A DNA stretch of 64,000 nucleotides from Trametopsis cervina (GCA_022385755.1 MU278355.1:252974-316973); one strand, 5' to 3'. Counted from the first letter of the stretch, positions 33,534-47,000 are shown. Notes: generated by a model not told the origin, from the letters alone. Made by a program: numbers and translations.

Positions 33534-35051
33534 TCATACCAGATCCAACTGCACGGCTTTCCAATCATTAGCCGTCCCCACCTGGTGCCCCTCTTGCGAA
33601 TGCATTTCCCAGTCTTCCTCCGAGATTGTCCCAAGGCTCTCTCCGGCGTCGTATGTTTTCGCAGAGAGGATGACAGAGCGCGCCTTCCCGGAGGCGGTAT
33701 GGTCTTGAGACGGAAGATCGGGGCCATCGGCGAAACGAAGCGACTCCATACGGCGCGAACGTTGAGTAGAGCTTGTGTTCTCCTCAGAAGGGGAAGTGGA
33801 GGCCAACGATTTCGTGGACGGCTGACTGGCGACGAGAATTATTATGACTGCAGGGTACATTCCCTAAAATAATACTCAGTGACGCGCCCATTTATCGTAT
33901 TCGAGGCCCAGAGCTTACCGCGAGCTGAGTGTGTATCGGCGTGTAGACACTCCCAAGAGTACCCTGTGGGATATGCACGAAGGCACCGATGATCAACACA
34001 ATCTACCAATGTTGAAATTAGTATAGTAACATTTTGATTAATAAGCCACGAACAGAGGACGCGCAATAGACAACTCCGGACTCAGCGAGCAGAGTCAGGA
34101 TGCGCCCAATCTGTGCGCTTGCGCCAGTTGCCTTCAAGTTGGAGACGATGGTTATGCGGTACCGCCTGCGATCGAGCAATTAGTCATAGGCCAAAATTTG
34201 CATATTGCTTGCAAGAGAACTTGCCATGCCCAGATGGAGATCACAGTTGTAGCATTCAAATTCGTCAACAAGGAAAGCACGAGATTGACAACTTGGCTGG
34301 TATCGATGCCTCGAGAGAGCGGACTGCCCTTTGGCACCGTGCCACCGGGCATTGCGGTGATCGCTATGCGCAGGGCAATGGTGACAAAGATGGAAACTGT
34401 GGGGAATAGAGTTTATCAGGGAGGTGAGTCAAATGAGCTGTCGACGGGACGTAACAGCTTACCACTTGTCAAGCCCAACATGACAATTGGTATATTCATT
34501 GTGACCTTTGAGAACTGGCCCTTGCACAGCACACGCATTCGCCATACGACTACACCGTCGGCGAAGATGTCTGTGGCGGAGGGGTTAATTTGGCTGTTGA
34601 TACGGTACACAGGGCTTCTATTATAATAGGACGTACAGTTAATGAGGACGATAGCGTTGAAGACTTCCCGTATGACGACGTTTCTAGCCATATGCGACCC
34701 TGTGATTTTCGATACAAGTGACATAACAGAGACGGCCCAATAAGATGTCGACATTGCAAATATGAAAAGAGTGATTGCTAGCATGACAAGATTAGGCCGC
34801 ATGCGGAAGCCCTGCTTGCTGATCTCGCTTCAGTGAGTAATCCAAGTCTCCCAAATCGCAATGCACGAGCTCACCACAGAAGATACAATGTCATCGGAAT
34901 GATCGCGATGAATGCACCTAACAAGTGTCGCAGTGAGCGCGCCCAATTTCAGCTTCAGTCCGTCATCATAGAGCAACTTACCATAGGCAAGGGTCTGACA
35001 CATAACCTCCGCAAGAGTGAATAAAAGGTCTATTTGATATGCAGACGACAT
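33534..35051 (-). CDS. Seven-helix fungal membrane protein of unknown function
   Basis: Eight exons (35051-34982, 34917-34875, 34818-34637, 34570-34463, 34396-34225, 34165-34054, 34002-33919, 33863-33534) give 366 residues. Membrane helices follow one another: MSSAYQIDLLFTLAEVMCQT, AFIAIIPMTLYLL, PNLVMLAITLFIFAMSTSY, NAIVLINYIFADGVVVWRM, IPIVMLGLTSVSIFVTIAL, VVNLVLSLLTNLNATTVIS and LLAESGVVYCASSIVLIIG, then GMYPAVIIILVAS before a polar cytosolic tail. The pattern, including DGVVVWRMRVL after helix 4 and ATTVISIWAW, is that of a large Agaricomycete-specific orphan family. Receptor-like function is often suggested but unproven. The intron after WAW begins GCAAGT, a GC-AG intron. The tail (about 90 residues) is acidic and Ser-rich. 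Confidence 0.8.
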
Positions 35052-36252
35052 GGTGGCCACTCCGCCAGGGATGAGGTGGGACGACAGGAAGAGAAAGAGA
35101 GGCACCACGCACAGCGAAGGAGAGCAAAGCCAGTGCACATCCCCACATGTATATAAAAGAGAGGTGGCGGACAGAAGCTGATGATGGAGTTAGACTTTGA
35201 TTTCTTTTCAATGCATGCGACGGACGAAACAGAACGTGCTTGATGATGCGATACTGGCAGTTTTAGAACACCCTGTGCGGAAACCGTCTTTGAGACACTT
35301 GGGAGCGCGCACCCTGCATAGCAAAATGTGAGTGAGCCGAAGCCTTTCCGGATCTCGTTTTTGCTGTGCCTGCACCTACAAATGCTCAGTTAGTCAGAAG
35401 CGAGTGTTCCTCAAAATAAACAACAGCGCCAAGTAGACCATCGAGACGGCTGGTATCATCTACGTTGGTAACATCAAGATAGATCAGTACACCATGATCG
35501 CAATCCTCCATAGACACTCGTCATTGACGTACGAAGAAACGTATCGTCTATTTCACGGGCATGATCGGTGGCCGAGGCATGCATGTGAGAGTGGTCAGTG
35601 ACTAAGTTGTTTCCTTTACAGGTCCAAAAATCGGGATGGAGAGTTCTCAAACTTAGGCGCAGGGTATATTCAAACTTGATACGCTATTTGGTACACAGGT
35701 TGCATTACAACATCGTTGAGTACTCTTATCATACTCGAAATGAGTAAGGAGAACCGCAACGTCTTAGAATAGGACAAACTGACCATGTTCATATTGCTGT
35801 AGTAAGACTCGCAGAGTGGATTCGATAGGTAATTCAATAGGAAGTGTCGCTAAAGATGAGTGGTCGTGTTGGCCAGCGCACCGCTCAATCAACGGTCACG
35901 GGGTCTCGCCGGCGTTTAAACGCCTACGTGCGCAGTAGTTCGCCGAATACGCTCTTGTGTGTACTTCGTTCAACGTACGCTTCATTCTCCAACATCAGAC
36001 CCCCTACAGTCAGAGAAGGACATTGAAGCAACGGTTTGAGCTTGACGCTGCTGCTGACATAGACATATCACTGAAAGCGATGAGCAAGCAGTGACATAAC
36101 TCAAATTTTCGTTCTGGTTGAAACTCGAGCAGATCTGCATTCATGTGAGTGAGTATACTTAGCACAAGTGTCAGCGGATGAACTAGATTTGTTTTGATAG
36201 AAGCTTTTCCCAGACTTGTATAGCCCTCGTAGGATCTACGCGTGCCACCATC
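35052..36252. other. Divergent intergenic region, no gene seen
   Basis: This separates the 7-TM gene (minus) from the LYR gene (plus). A TATATAAAA string at about 35150-35158 lies some 100 nt from the minus-strand start. The 60-codon frame at 35844-36026 has no recognisable features. Confidence 0.4.
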
Positions 36253-36846
36253 ATGTGTACCGGTGCAACCCTGCCGGCGGATTTCAAGAGTGTCTATCGA
36301 TTATTTCTCAGGGCAACCTCCAGTGCGACTCTTCATTCAACACGTTCAACAAAGCTTCTTAGGCGACATTGGAAGCCATTCTTTCAAGAGGCAGCAATTA
36401 CTATAACTAAGCTTCAAGATCCCGCATGTGCAGCAGATCATCCACGTCTGCAGCACCGAATGCGTATCTGGGAACAGAGAGGTGGGTAATCTCTAAGATC
36501 GACGGTGGCAAGATAATGAATCATAGAAGTAGCCGATAACACGGTGTCAATGTTGTACAATGCTTCCGTCAGCCGAGGTCTGACAAGCCGGCTGTCTCGG
36601 AACATATGCCTTTTGTACGACAACCTACCTTCCAGGTATGTGCCTCCGTGGAAACCCGATTTGGATCCAGGTTCTCCGCAGTACCAGATCCCAGAGGGAG
36701 ACGGACGCAATTCCACCAAAGCCCAAATGACCCGCCGGCGAGAACATATCGAAGAGCAGAAGTGGAATGCTCTGGGTGAAGTGGTCAGAATGGCTGAAGG
36801 GACTGCTCGATTAAGTGTTGGGAGGTTCATAAAGAACTTGGAGTGA
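36253..36846 (+). CDS. LYR-motif protein (complex I LYR superfamily-like)
   Basis: Two exons, 36253-36481 and 36530-36846, give 181 residues; the intron is 48 nt. The N-terminal helix carries FKSVYRLFLRATSS, and the next helix has LRRHWKPFFQEAA, the tripartite arrangement of LYR proteins (L/V-Y-R, then a basic patch, then a phenylalanine). LYR proteins bind mitochondrial acyl carrier protein and help assemble respiratory complexes, Fe-S clusters or mitoribosomes. The C-terminal half is helical and basic, and includes RNICLLYDNLPSRYVPPWKP and WNALGEVVRMAEGTARLSVG, not matched to a known LYR subfamily. The start MCTGATLPADF places the LYR helix near the N terminus as expected. The partner complex is unknown. 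Confidence 0.6.
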
Positions 36847-37602
36847 AACAGTGAGGAGGTGCCGTGTTTTTATCCTGTGCTTTACGCTGATGACCGTGGC
36901 AGCCTTCTTCCTTCTCGACATTGGTGCCCCGTTATCTACACTTCTGCAACTCACACCGAGCAAACGAACAGATGCTGTGCGCTATTACAACGATGTGGTC
37001 TGCTGTTGCTACACACTTGAATGATGCATGTTGCTTATGGCGGCTTCTTGATGGTGCGCTTACCATGGCCTTTCCCTTGCGGCATTCGCACTCCCACTCA
37101 ACCCGTTCTCTTGGGATTGATGCTCGGGGAGTGTCATTGGCCATATGGTAAGTGATTGATATGCTTTTCCTTCTGCCATCATTGACGCCGTTGACAACAG
37201 TTCATCACGTGATGCTGCTCTCAGGCCACATTCGCCACCATTTGAGGTCATACAAGCTTTCTTTACAAGGCGATAGATTACTCCTACATCGGGAGAGCCG
37301 ACGTGAGGAGAATTACTGCAGTCTACCTGAGACCATTCTATGCGGCAGCAATGTATCGACTGACATGAATATGTCACCGCTTGGCGTGACGCCACCACAG
37401 CGCTAAAGGTGTGAATGTCCAAAAGACCGACGTAGCGACGTCGATCACTGTCAATTGATAGGTGCGTAACTGTGCCAGTCCTATATTTCTAAAGCCTCAG
37501 GCCACAAGCTAGCAGACCGCGTCTCTGCCCCTTCGCCATTTCGTTCCTTTCGTTCTGTTTGCTAGCTCCCTTGTGAGCTCTTTCTTTTTCGTGCTTCTCG
37601 CT
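36847..37602. other. Intergenic gap, no gene seen
   Basis: This lies between two plus-strand genes. No conserved frame was found. The 100 nt before the next ATG are pyrimidine-rich (CTCCCTTGTGAGCTCTTTC), as in a fungal 5' leader. Confidence 0.4.
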
Positions 37603-38887
37603 ATGGCTCCCTCTGCAGTCGTTAAACATCGCTTCCAAAACTCACTGGATATGATCGCCGCGCGATCCCTGCGCACCGGTGATCGTTCCGCCCAGTCTGG
37701 AACTGGCAATGCCTGGTGCATTATGGACTCGCCTACTCTCGGTCGAATGCCGAATAGCCCACGGAGAGGGAACTCGTCTCTAAGGCTGGAGGAGTCTACA
37801 ATGGCAACTGGGTCGAGACTGGTACGTTCTCTTCACTCCGCAGGCGAGGGTGCGTCTGACTTGCTTTCTCAGGCTAGTCAAGCCGTGTCCGTCGCTCCGC
37901 TGAATGTGAGGAAGAACGTGAAGAAGAACCGCCGAAGAGGTCTCATCAGCGGTGTGGCCTTGGACTTGCCTCCGTCACCGCTGCCCACCCCTTCACCACC
38001 GCACACTTCCATTACGTTCACGGCTGAGTGGGACTTGACTCAGAAGTCATTTATATTTACCCCTTTCAACCCCGGATATCCTCTTGCTCCTACCGCTCCT
38101 CATTTTATGCGGGACATGACTCCGATCCCTGTTAACGTGGACGAGGACGTACCCTATAGCCCGCCACTTTCCGCTCCATCCGTGTACAGTGCCGTCACTA
38201 GTCCACACCACCCGTGCTTGTCTGCTATACAGACAACATGGACTATGAAAGGCTCGACACCCAGTATCGCCTCGCGATCCACTTCATCGCCCGATAGTAC
38301 CGACAGCTCTCCTTGTACGCCCGTCTCGCCCATTTTTGACGACGATTCGATGTACTCCCACGGTCGCAAGCTCTCCCAGTCTACCGTAGCATCATCCGTA
38401 ACAGACCTCTCAGATGAGGAAGATGTTGTTCAGTCCAAGATGGAGACTGAGGCCTCTGCCCGCAGTGCCCGTTCGGGTGATAAGAAGGCTGGCACGGATA
38501 ATCATCAACAGCTGGATCGCGACCTGCTTCTGACTCCTCTCAGCGCGTTCGAGCAGATGATGTACGAGCAGATGGTGCCGGAGCCACGGTCTATTCGGCG
38601 GACGGCTTCTACGAGCCCCATCGCGAGACCCAATGCTTCCCGCCGACCACTCCCGGATGTCCCCATCACCGCCAAATCCACATTCAGTATTTATTCTTCC
38701 CAGGTCAGTCGATACATGATATGAATAGCCCGTGCAACATCTCATATTTTCGCAGAGTCATTTCTCTCCTGTATCTCCTCCACCAAGCTCCTCACTGTTC
38801 CCTGCCGGAACCTCGTTAAGAGATCAACTTCATGCGCAGATCAGTAAGACGCTGTTCGGTGGTCTGCTGCATAAGCGATCAAGCTGA
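37603..38887 (+). CDS. Ser/Pro-rich orphan protein
   Basis: Two exons, 37603-38703 and 38756-38887, give 410 residues; the intron (GTCAGT..CGCAG) is 52 nt. MAPSAVVKHRF is taken as the start, although an in-frame ATG lies 30 nt earlier. Short conserved-looking blocks are RFQNSLDMIAARSLRTGDRS, WCIMDSPTLGRMP, FTAEWDLTQKSFIFTPFNPG and a C-terminal SLRDQLHAQISKTLFGGLLH. The rest is disordered, with SP and PP clusters and a basic stretch (RKNVKKNRRRGL) that could be a nuclear signal. No known domain was recognised. The position of the blocks at both ends suggests a real, slowly evolving protein with a flexible middle. Confidence 0.65.
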
Positions 38888-39446
38888 TTCGGTTTCCTCT
38901 GCTCGGACGCTCTGGACGCTGCTCACGACGTATCATGACCTATTTATGCTACCTCTGGTCTTTCGTTGTTGACGCCTTTTAAAATTTATTCCTTCGTTAT
39001 TTCGCCAGCTTTAACCGGCTGCTGCACCCCCTTTACATTTTATAACTGCACATTTCCGGAAATTGTTGTATAAATAGTCATCCGGCCTAGGGCACCCGGT
39101 CAATGCAGAGAATACCAATTCCTGCAACACAAGTGGAAACTACGCACTGCCGCGTTCAATCAGCTAATGAACATTTAATGATAACGGGTATCGATGCGAT
39201 AGAACGACCATCTCCCCAGCGACATTGTCGATCTCGGCGTCGCGTCGGGTGCAATGCCAACGCCACCAAGCAGAAGCATAGCCGAAAAGAGTAGACTCAC
39301 TTTTGGTTCTACGCGTACGGGCGTTCCACTTTATCCGAGTCCGCCAGCGCGCAGCAAATACTGCGGTCTCTCAGCCGTTCTTTGACCTTAACCAACAACT
39401 TTGTGCACATCGTGCCTGAGCGCATCATTACAGACACGTTACGAAT
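38888..39446. other. Promoter region of the GGPP synthase gene
   Basis: The first part is the T-rich 3' flank of the upstream gene. A TATAAATA box lies at about 39070-39077, followed about 30 nt later by an ATG that opens a 63-codon frame (39103-39294). If transcription starts there, this frame would be an upstream ORF of the GGPP synthase transcript. Confidence 0.4.
39070..39077 (+). promoter_or_regulatory. TATA box candidate
   Basis: TATAAATA is a near-perfect TATA element on the strand of the downstream GGPP synthase gene, about 370 nt before its presumed ATG. The distance implies a long 5' leader or an unrecognised upstream exon. Confidence 0.35.
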
Positions 39447-40861
39447 ATGGCAGAAGGCATGCGATACAACGTGCTGGACGTGCTCGCCAAGTCATCTGAG
39501 TGGTCTGAAGCTAGCGAAAAGGCACGATCAGACATACCATCTTATGTTATGCTTTAGCTCATCGTTATATCAGGCCTTGCTGGAGCCTTATACCCACATT
39601 AGCTCGGTTCCGGGAAAGGACATCCGTCGCCTCATGACAGCCGCGTTCAATGTCTGGCTGAATGTCCCGGAAGAGAAGTTGGCGACCATTTCACAAGTAA
39701 TCAGCATGTTGCATAACGCTAGTTTGCTGTGCGTAGCATCTTACTCGCTGTGAGCTGAAGTCACAATTTATCATAGTGTAGATGACATCGAGGATGATGC
39801 ACAACTTCGTCGTGGCGTCCCAGGTCAGTCAACCTTTCAGGTACTAGGAACAAGCACTCAGGCCAATTGGCAGTGGCGCATAAGATATATGGCATCCCTC
39901 AGACAATCAACTCAGCCAACTATGCTTATTTCTTGGCATATCAGCGACTATTTGCACTGCGAGCCGACGTCCGCTCGGAAGCTGAACAACCAGAATCTTC
40001 AAAGCGAATCGTGAAAGACACAGAGTTGGACAGAGTAGTTACGGGTAAGCGGGGTGTATCGTGTGACACTTTCTGCATTAACTCATCGACTCTGTTACAG
40101 AGGAATTATTGTCATTGCATCGCGGCCAAGGGCTTGAGCTACTCTGGAGGGACTCACTGCAATGCCCTACGGAAGAGGAGTATATCGCGATGGTAAACAA
40201 CAGTAGGCCCTGTTCATGTCTTACCTCTGAACTAACACTGATGGACTACCCATAGAGACGGGAGGTCTATTCCGAGTCGCTGTGAAGCTTATGATGGCAT
40301 GTGCGACCACAAACGTAGATGTGTACGTCGTTTCAGAAACACGTATTTCATGTTGTGACTGACGAAGAGCTTTCAGTGATTATGTTCCGTTGATCAACTT
40401 GTTTGGAGTGTACTTTCAGATAAGAGACGACTATATGAACCTGCAGAGCATTGAAGTACGCATCGCACTACTGAGGGATATTCGAAGATCGCTTCTGAAT
40501 CATATCTAGTACACTTCAAATAAAGGCTTCGCTGAAGACCTGACTGAGGGGAAATTCTCCTTCCCAGTCGTACACGGGATACGTTCAGACCCTACGAACA
40601 GACAAATTCTTAGTGAGTGCGTGTGCTAAGATACACTTTGCTTTAGTTTCTGACATCTATCTAGACGTCCTTCAGAAACGGCCATCGACGCCGACTTTGA
40701 AGAAGCACACTATAAATTACTTACGGGATCAAACGAAATCGTTCGAGTACACTCGCTCAGTGATGGCGACACTAGAGCAGCAAGTCTACGATGAGGTGAA
40801 ACGGCTGGGTGGTAACCAGGGGTTCGAGCAAATCATGCGAACATTGCACGTCAGCGATTGA
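39447..40861 (+). CDS. Geranylgeranyl diphosphate synthase
   Basis: Nine exons (39447-39521, 39574-39728, 39777-39823, 39874-40044, 40101-40202, 40256-40322, 40377-40455, 40510-40612, 40665-40861) give 331 residues. The first Asp-rich motif is [15 protein letters not shown] and the second is FQIRDDYMN, both typical of fungal type III GGPP synthases. Also present are [36 protein letters not shown] and [13 protein letters not shown]. The enzyme adds isopentenyl diphosphate to farnesyl diphosphate, giving C20 for protein geranylgeranylation, ubiquinone or carotenoid/diterpene pathways. No terpene cyclase or P450 adjoins it, so a housekeeping role is most likely. The exon 1/2 junction ([12 protein letters not shown]) requires a GC-AG intron at 39522-39573. 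If that is wrong the N terminus changes but the catalytic part does not. Confidence 0.93.
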
Positions 40862-41052
40862 TAGATGTATGTTAGATAAAGCGAACAACATAACGTCGAA
40901 CAGCGTCTGACATGTACAAGAGTAGGTTTGTTCAGATCAGTCTAGGCACACAGGTATTTTACGAACAGCCACGAATGCTATGTAATTGAGTAAGTTTACA
41001 GATGCTTACAACAGGGAGAGTATATAAATGTCCGTATTTAGCACAGGCCTAA

Positions 41053-44000
41053 TTAAAGGCTTTTCAGTAGTTCCTTAGCTTCCCGCGCCGGTCTGGAGAT
41101 GTCAGGTCTTTCCATCGCTATGCTCTCTTGGACCTTTTGCGAAACACTTGGCACAACGGATAGTTGCACAAACACATTAGACGAGGGGTCCTCTTCCTCT
41201 TCTGATTGAACGAGCGCAGCGAGGATGCAGTGCGATGATAACGAGGAAGGTGAGGTACCGCCCAATAGATTGGCCCTGAAGATATAGAATTAGCAACCAG
41301 TCGTGCTAAGATGAACAATATCACTCACTGGATTATAGGTTTCAACAAGTCCGGGAAGATAGACAGCGATGCGAACAATGTCGCGACTGATTGGACATAG
41401 CTCTCGTGATGATTCTCCTTGAAAGCGTCTGCTACGAGCTCTACACAGGCTTCTCTAGCCTTCTCACCGACATTAGTCTTCGCGCTTCTCACTACATGGG
41501 CTAAACTGAGGACCAGACTGCTTGCAATCGACTCGTCGTTCGCCTTTGCACCAGTGATGAGCTCCGTGATAACTGGGTCTACTCTGGGCTGGTTCTTCAT
41601 GAGAACGCCAAGAGCATGCGCAGCCTTTGAGCGAACCGCGCCGCTGGAAGGATCGCTCGCGGATTTGACAAATGTGCGCTGAAGCTGCGGGAAGAATGGC
41701 TTGACAAACAGAGGGATGCGCTGAAGCATCACATCAAGGGCCTGCAAGATGGCTACCTTGACGCCAGGCGGGTATGTGGCCGCCTGCGTAGCCACTCGAA
41801 TGAGGGGACCAGTGAAGGGCACAACGAAAGGTTTGATCGCGCTCTCTTCTGTACGTTCCACGAGATCTGCGATCGCATACGCGGCTTGTTCGCGCTGTTC
41901 ATTACTTCCCGTCGTAAGGCCAGCAATAATGATGGGTACTGTGGGAGCAACACCCTTCGGGAGACTGAACCCTGGAACATGCCTGCCAGGAGCACCTGTG
42001 CCCTCGATGGTTCTGCGGAGAGGCACGACCAAAGGTTCAAGTTCATCCTTTGGTATGAACTTGACAAAGACGTCGAACGCTTTCCAAGCAGCAGTATGGA
42101 CTGCAACCTGGGAATCGTCGAAAAGAGAGAGTAGCTGTCTGATCCAGTCGATTCGATACAGGGAGGTATCGAGTTCTGTAGCTTCGCAGAATGCCGCAAA
42201 GATATTGCACGCATTAACACGACGCTGAACAGTTTCGCCTTTAGCCCTGGAAGATCGATGTCAATTGAAGGGCCAAGATGTGAGGAAAACATCGCATACC
42301 ATCCAAGAAGTAGTAACATCAAGGTGTTGAGACCTTCAGCGTCGGATATGGATTCTAGAAGGGCCTGCAATGCCTCATCTACAGCAGACTTTAGCTCTTC
42401 ATCTTGTTCGAGCTCCTGAGTCTCCATGACTTTCACAAGGGTGCCAAGAATAACTGTAAGACGTCTGCTGAGAGCACTACCAGCCACAGAGACAAGAGAT
42501 GCGAGTGCTCGGGCATTGAAGACGGTCATAGGAATAGCAGTGAGGGTTGGTATGAGAACCGGGAACACAGTGGATGCACGGACCTGTCTTTCATGTCAAT
42601 ACAAGAGCAAGTAGATAATAAAGACCACTTACACTCATCACTTCCCGAAGTGCCTGTAGGGCTGTGCCTGAGCTCTGACCGGGCTGACGAAGAGCTTCGA
42701 GCAGTGTGGGTATGGTCTGGTCGATTGCTTTTGCCCCGATATGCTCTTGTAAGACGTCAAAGGCCTTAGCAGCAGCTGATCGTACCACTGCTGCGTCATC
42801 GACCAGTGATAGTCTGACCATGGTAATGATCTCATTTTCTTGGCCCTCTCTCTGAGCATCCGTAGTACTTTCCCTGTAAGAATCACGATAAGTAGCAGTC
42901 AAGAAACTCGAAACTGGGTACTTGCATGAGCTCGCATAATGTCAAGCAAACACCTGCTCTGATGCGCTCATCCGGAGAACTGGACTTGGTACGTAGAATT
43001 GTTATGGTCTCGGCCAGAATCTTCTCACCGGATTTGCGGCATAGTTCCACAGTAGTCCGTGCAGCAGTCTACAAGTTATCGTTAGAGCAAGGACTATAAT
43101 TGTCACTGGGTTACGTACTTCCTGTTGGTCAACCTCATCACTTGACAGAAGATCAATAATCTGGCTAATGAGCTGTGGTAGTATTTCCCTGACTGTGGAA
43201 TGGGTAAGTTCTTTGTTATCTACCAGATCGTCTATAGACAAACCTGTTCTCGGAGTATTGTGTACCAGTGCTTTCCAGATATGTCCAGCGGACTGTCTAA
43301 CGACATTGACTGCATCCTGTCTCGCGAGGTAGAGTGCAGATAAGATCCTGTCACGGCGTTCCGCACCAAGCACCTCAACGAGGGCACGTTTCGAAGACTC
43401 AGCGAAGGCTGTATCCTCCACCACTTCTTCATCGTCGTCGATTTCGGCCTTGCCACTAATTCCTGATACCTTGAACAGCAGTTCTCCCACCAGGGTAATC
43501 GAGGATTGCTAAGATGCAAGATCAGTGCAGTATTGAATATGGGGACAACGTAAGCCATACCCTAATGCGCCAACCAGGGTCGAAGATGCCACGCTCAAGT
43601 TCAGGAAGTAGCAGATCGATGGCCTTATTTGAGTAATTTGTTACAATCATCCGACCTGCCCGCATTGCAGCCTCTCTGACATAGTCCTCAACGTCTGCCA
43701 AGCCGCTGAGGATAGGAGCAATGATTTTTGGCAAATGAGGCGAGAACCTGGTGCCAAAAGTAGCAGGCAAGAAGACCAGCAAAGACATGAACCCTTCACG
43801 GACGGTGCTCCTAGGCGACTGAGCATTGGCGATAATATCTGGAAGCAGGCCTTCCATACGTTCCATACCGAGACCTGCAAGTACTTCGCTAAGGCCTTGA
43901 GCTGCACCTTGCCTGTCGACACCAGAGGTATCTGTCTTGAGGGTACGAAGGAGATTAGGGACGAGATCCGGGAAGTGTACTTCTCCCAGCCGCTCAACCA

Positions 44001-47000
44001 AGGTCCCGAGAGACTTGGCCGCGGTTGCTCGTGCTTCTGGTACAGGGTCAACGAGCACAACATGTACCATAGGAAGCAGCTCAGATAAGTAAGGAACGAA
44101 GTCTTTAGAGTCTGTCAAGGACGCAAGATTGCCAACGATTTGAGCAGCTTTCTTCTTCGTCTCGGCACTCCGCTCCCTCAAACCGCGTTCAATAATCGGA
44201 ACGACCTTGTAGCACATCGGTTAGACTTAAGTGCATAAAGATATACCACCACGTACCAAGGCTAAAGACGAGTGATCGATATAGTGCATGAACGATGTCT
44301 TCAGCAGTGCGGTCAACGCGTTCGGTGTCTTGGAAGGATCAACCATAGCCTTCAAGAATATAGGTACCAAAGACTGTATTTCTGGATTGCTGATAACTTC
44401 GCCAAACTGCTTCAAGCTCTTGTTAGCCGCTGTTCGTACCTGGATGTGCGAGTCGGTCAAGACTTCAGTCAAACGTGGGATCACAACGGGTAACGATTGC
44501 GATAGCTGCTTGGGAGCGCAATATGCAATCATTCCCAACAACTCGATAGAACCCTTCTTAGAACGCCACTGCTTGTCGTCCAAGCCTGAAAGAAGAGATG
44601 GCAGAATAGTCTTGACACCGTATCCGGAGAGGTTCCCCATGATCACTCGCGCAGTATCATGCACAGCCTCCCGTACATCAGCGGTCGCATCTCCGAAGGA
44701 TGTAAGGAGCAAGGGTAGGATGTGCAAGATGTATGGTTCGAAGAGTCGACCCAGAACGTTTGAGAAGGTTTCGAATGCGAACATAGCCCCTTGTCTCGCC
44801 TCAAAGCGTTTCTTGTCTTCCGACGCAGCGCGGAGCCGCTCAATAATCCTGAAGTCCTTCATAGTCGATACTCCGGCTCCTTTGACAACTCCAGCAAGGC
44901 CATATGCGGCACCTCGACGTGTAGCATACTTCTGGCCAGTCTGCAATTGATCAAAGAGTCGGTCAACAAGATCACCTGTTGAGGTTCCCATGCCTTGTAT
45001 CAGAGGAGATAAACAGTCGGAGATCGCGATTTGCACTTGTTCCGAAGGCGTGCTCAATACCTCGATCAAACGCTCAACTATGTTGGCCACACGAGCATCC
45101 TTAGGATCCAAATGCTTGGCAACGCGACCGAACAAGATGACAACAGCCTCTTTGATGAAGTCTGAAGCGTCATCCGCGGGTTGTGTACTGGATAGGTAGC
45201 CTTCGAATATCCCGATAAGGCCGGCCACTCGATCGGAACCATGGAGGTCGATTACTGCCGTTCCCGCCTGCAGCATACCTCGGCGGACGTCGGAGTGGCG
45301 ATCGCCTAACGCCTGATCTTGAATCAAAAACTGGATGAAAGGTTCGACATCGTCGTCTGTGAGATGAGGTGCGAGGAGCTCGAGTGCCAAAGCAATTGCA
45401 ATCCGTGTGGGCCATGGATCCGCGCGATCGACGGTCGAAGCAACGACCATGCCCTACTCAACATGTCAAAATTCCCCATGATGCATGAAAGTATTTCCGT
45501 CGCTCACATATTGGTCAAATTCGGGGGCCAAAACTTTCGCCTACCGCACGATGTCAGGTTCCGATAGCAGATATCAGGATAATCGCTTACTTTGTCGCGA
45601 TATGTTTCTTCGAGAGTCAAGACAGTGTCAGTTACTGTTTTAGGCCAATGCTCGACTGCTTCCGAGAGTGCCAAAGCTGTACTGTTTCGGACGTAGAGAT
45701 TCTCGTGTTCTACATTTGCCAGTTAGATCGTAATATCAACTGGTTGAATATCCACTGACCTAAGAACGGAATTAGATCAGCGAGGTAGTTCTCGGGAACA
45801 TCCAGGCCGTTGTCTTCCCAAAGGTGATTTGCCAACCTAGCGTTCTGTTCATCACTGTCGTGGCATGAAATCCATAACTCCGGAGTCCAGTCGAGGTCGG
45901 TCAGATCAAACGGCTTGGAAGAGTAAGATAATGATGATAATAATAACTGGATGCACGTACCTGGAGAGTCTGTAATACTGAGTTTCGGACGTATACTTCC
46001 TGAAGTAAGGTACCGCGTAGGAGTATATTGAGCTCATCCCGTGTCACTGTCTCGTGTATTGCTTGCCCGATTGAGATGAGGGCCGACGATGCATCTTTTG
46101 CGAGCTTAGGCTGCTGGCGAATGACGTGAAGAAGAATCTCGATAGTGTCCTTCCGAGGGAAAGCAGCGTCCGAAACTGAGGGTGTTCGATCAGCAAGGTA
46201 AAATATAACGCACACTTATACTCACATTCACCACAATGGAATCTGATGATATCAAGGGCTAATGCGACCTGCTCGAGGGGATCATCATCCTCTGTCAGGC
46301 CAATACCACCCTTGCGAAGAATCTGCTGAAGAAGAGGAGACATATAGGAGTATGTCGCCACATCGAATGTTCCCTGTTCTCCTATGAAGCGTACTCGATG
46401 TAACACTCGGAGTAATAGCGCTGGAATATGTGAAGATGTTCTAAGCATAACGTCGATTGACATATGAGAATTACGTACAGTTGATTGGTTCAGCTTGTAT
46501 CTCCTCGGGAATTCCGCCAACTTCAAGACTGCGAAGCGTGGCAACGCCAATCCACTTATTGAAAGACTCGAGACGAGGGGTACAACACTCTGAAAGGCCC
46601 TGTAGTCCGCTCAGAACGGTTCACACCTCTTCCATCAGCCCACTCACAATGTAGTATTGGAAGGCAGCATCTCCAACCAAAGCTGCAGCTTTCCCGAATG
46701 CGCCAGATAGTAATATACTGACAATAGAAAACAGATGAACATGCAGCTCGTCTGATCTCGCCTTGACAAGAGCGTCTACGAGATGAAGACCACGGTGTAG
46801 ATGAACCTTGATGCTTTCAACTCGCTTGCGGACAGTGGCTTCCTTGTCAAGCTGAGCTTGCACGAGAGCTTGGTCTTGCTTGGAAAGGATGGACGTGCCA
46901 GCAGACTTCTTTTTCTCAGCAAGTGTCTTGCGCACCTCTGCCTCCCACTGAGCGTCCTTATATCCTTTGCCTTTCTTCGGTGTATCGACTGGTTTCTTGT

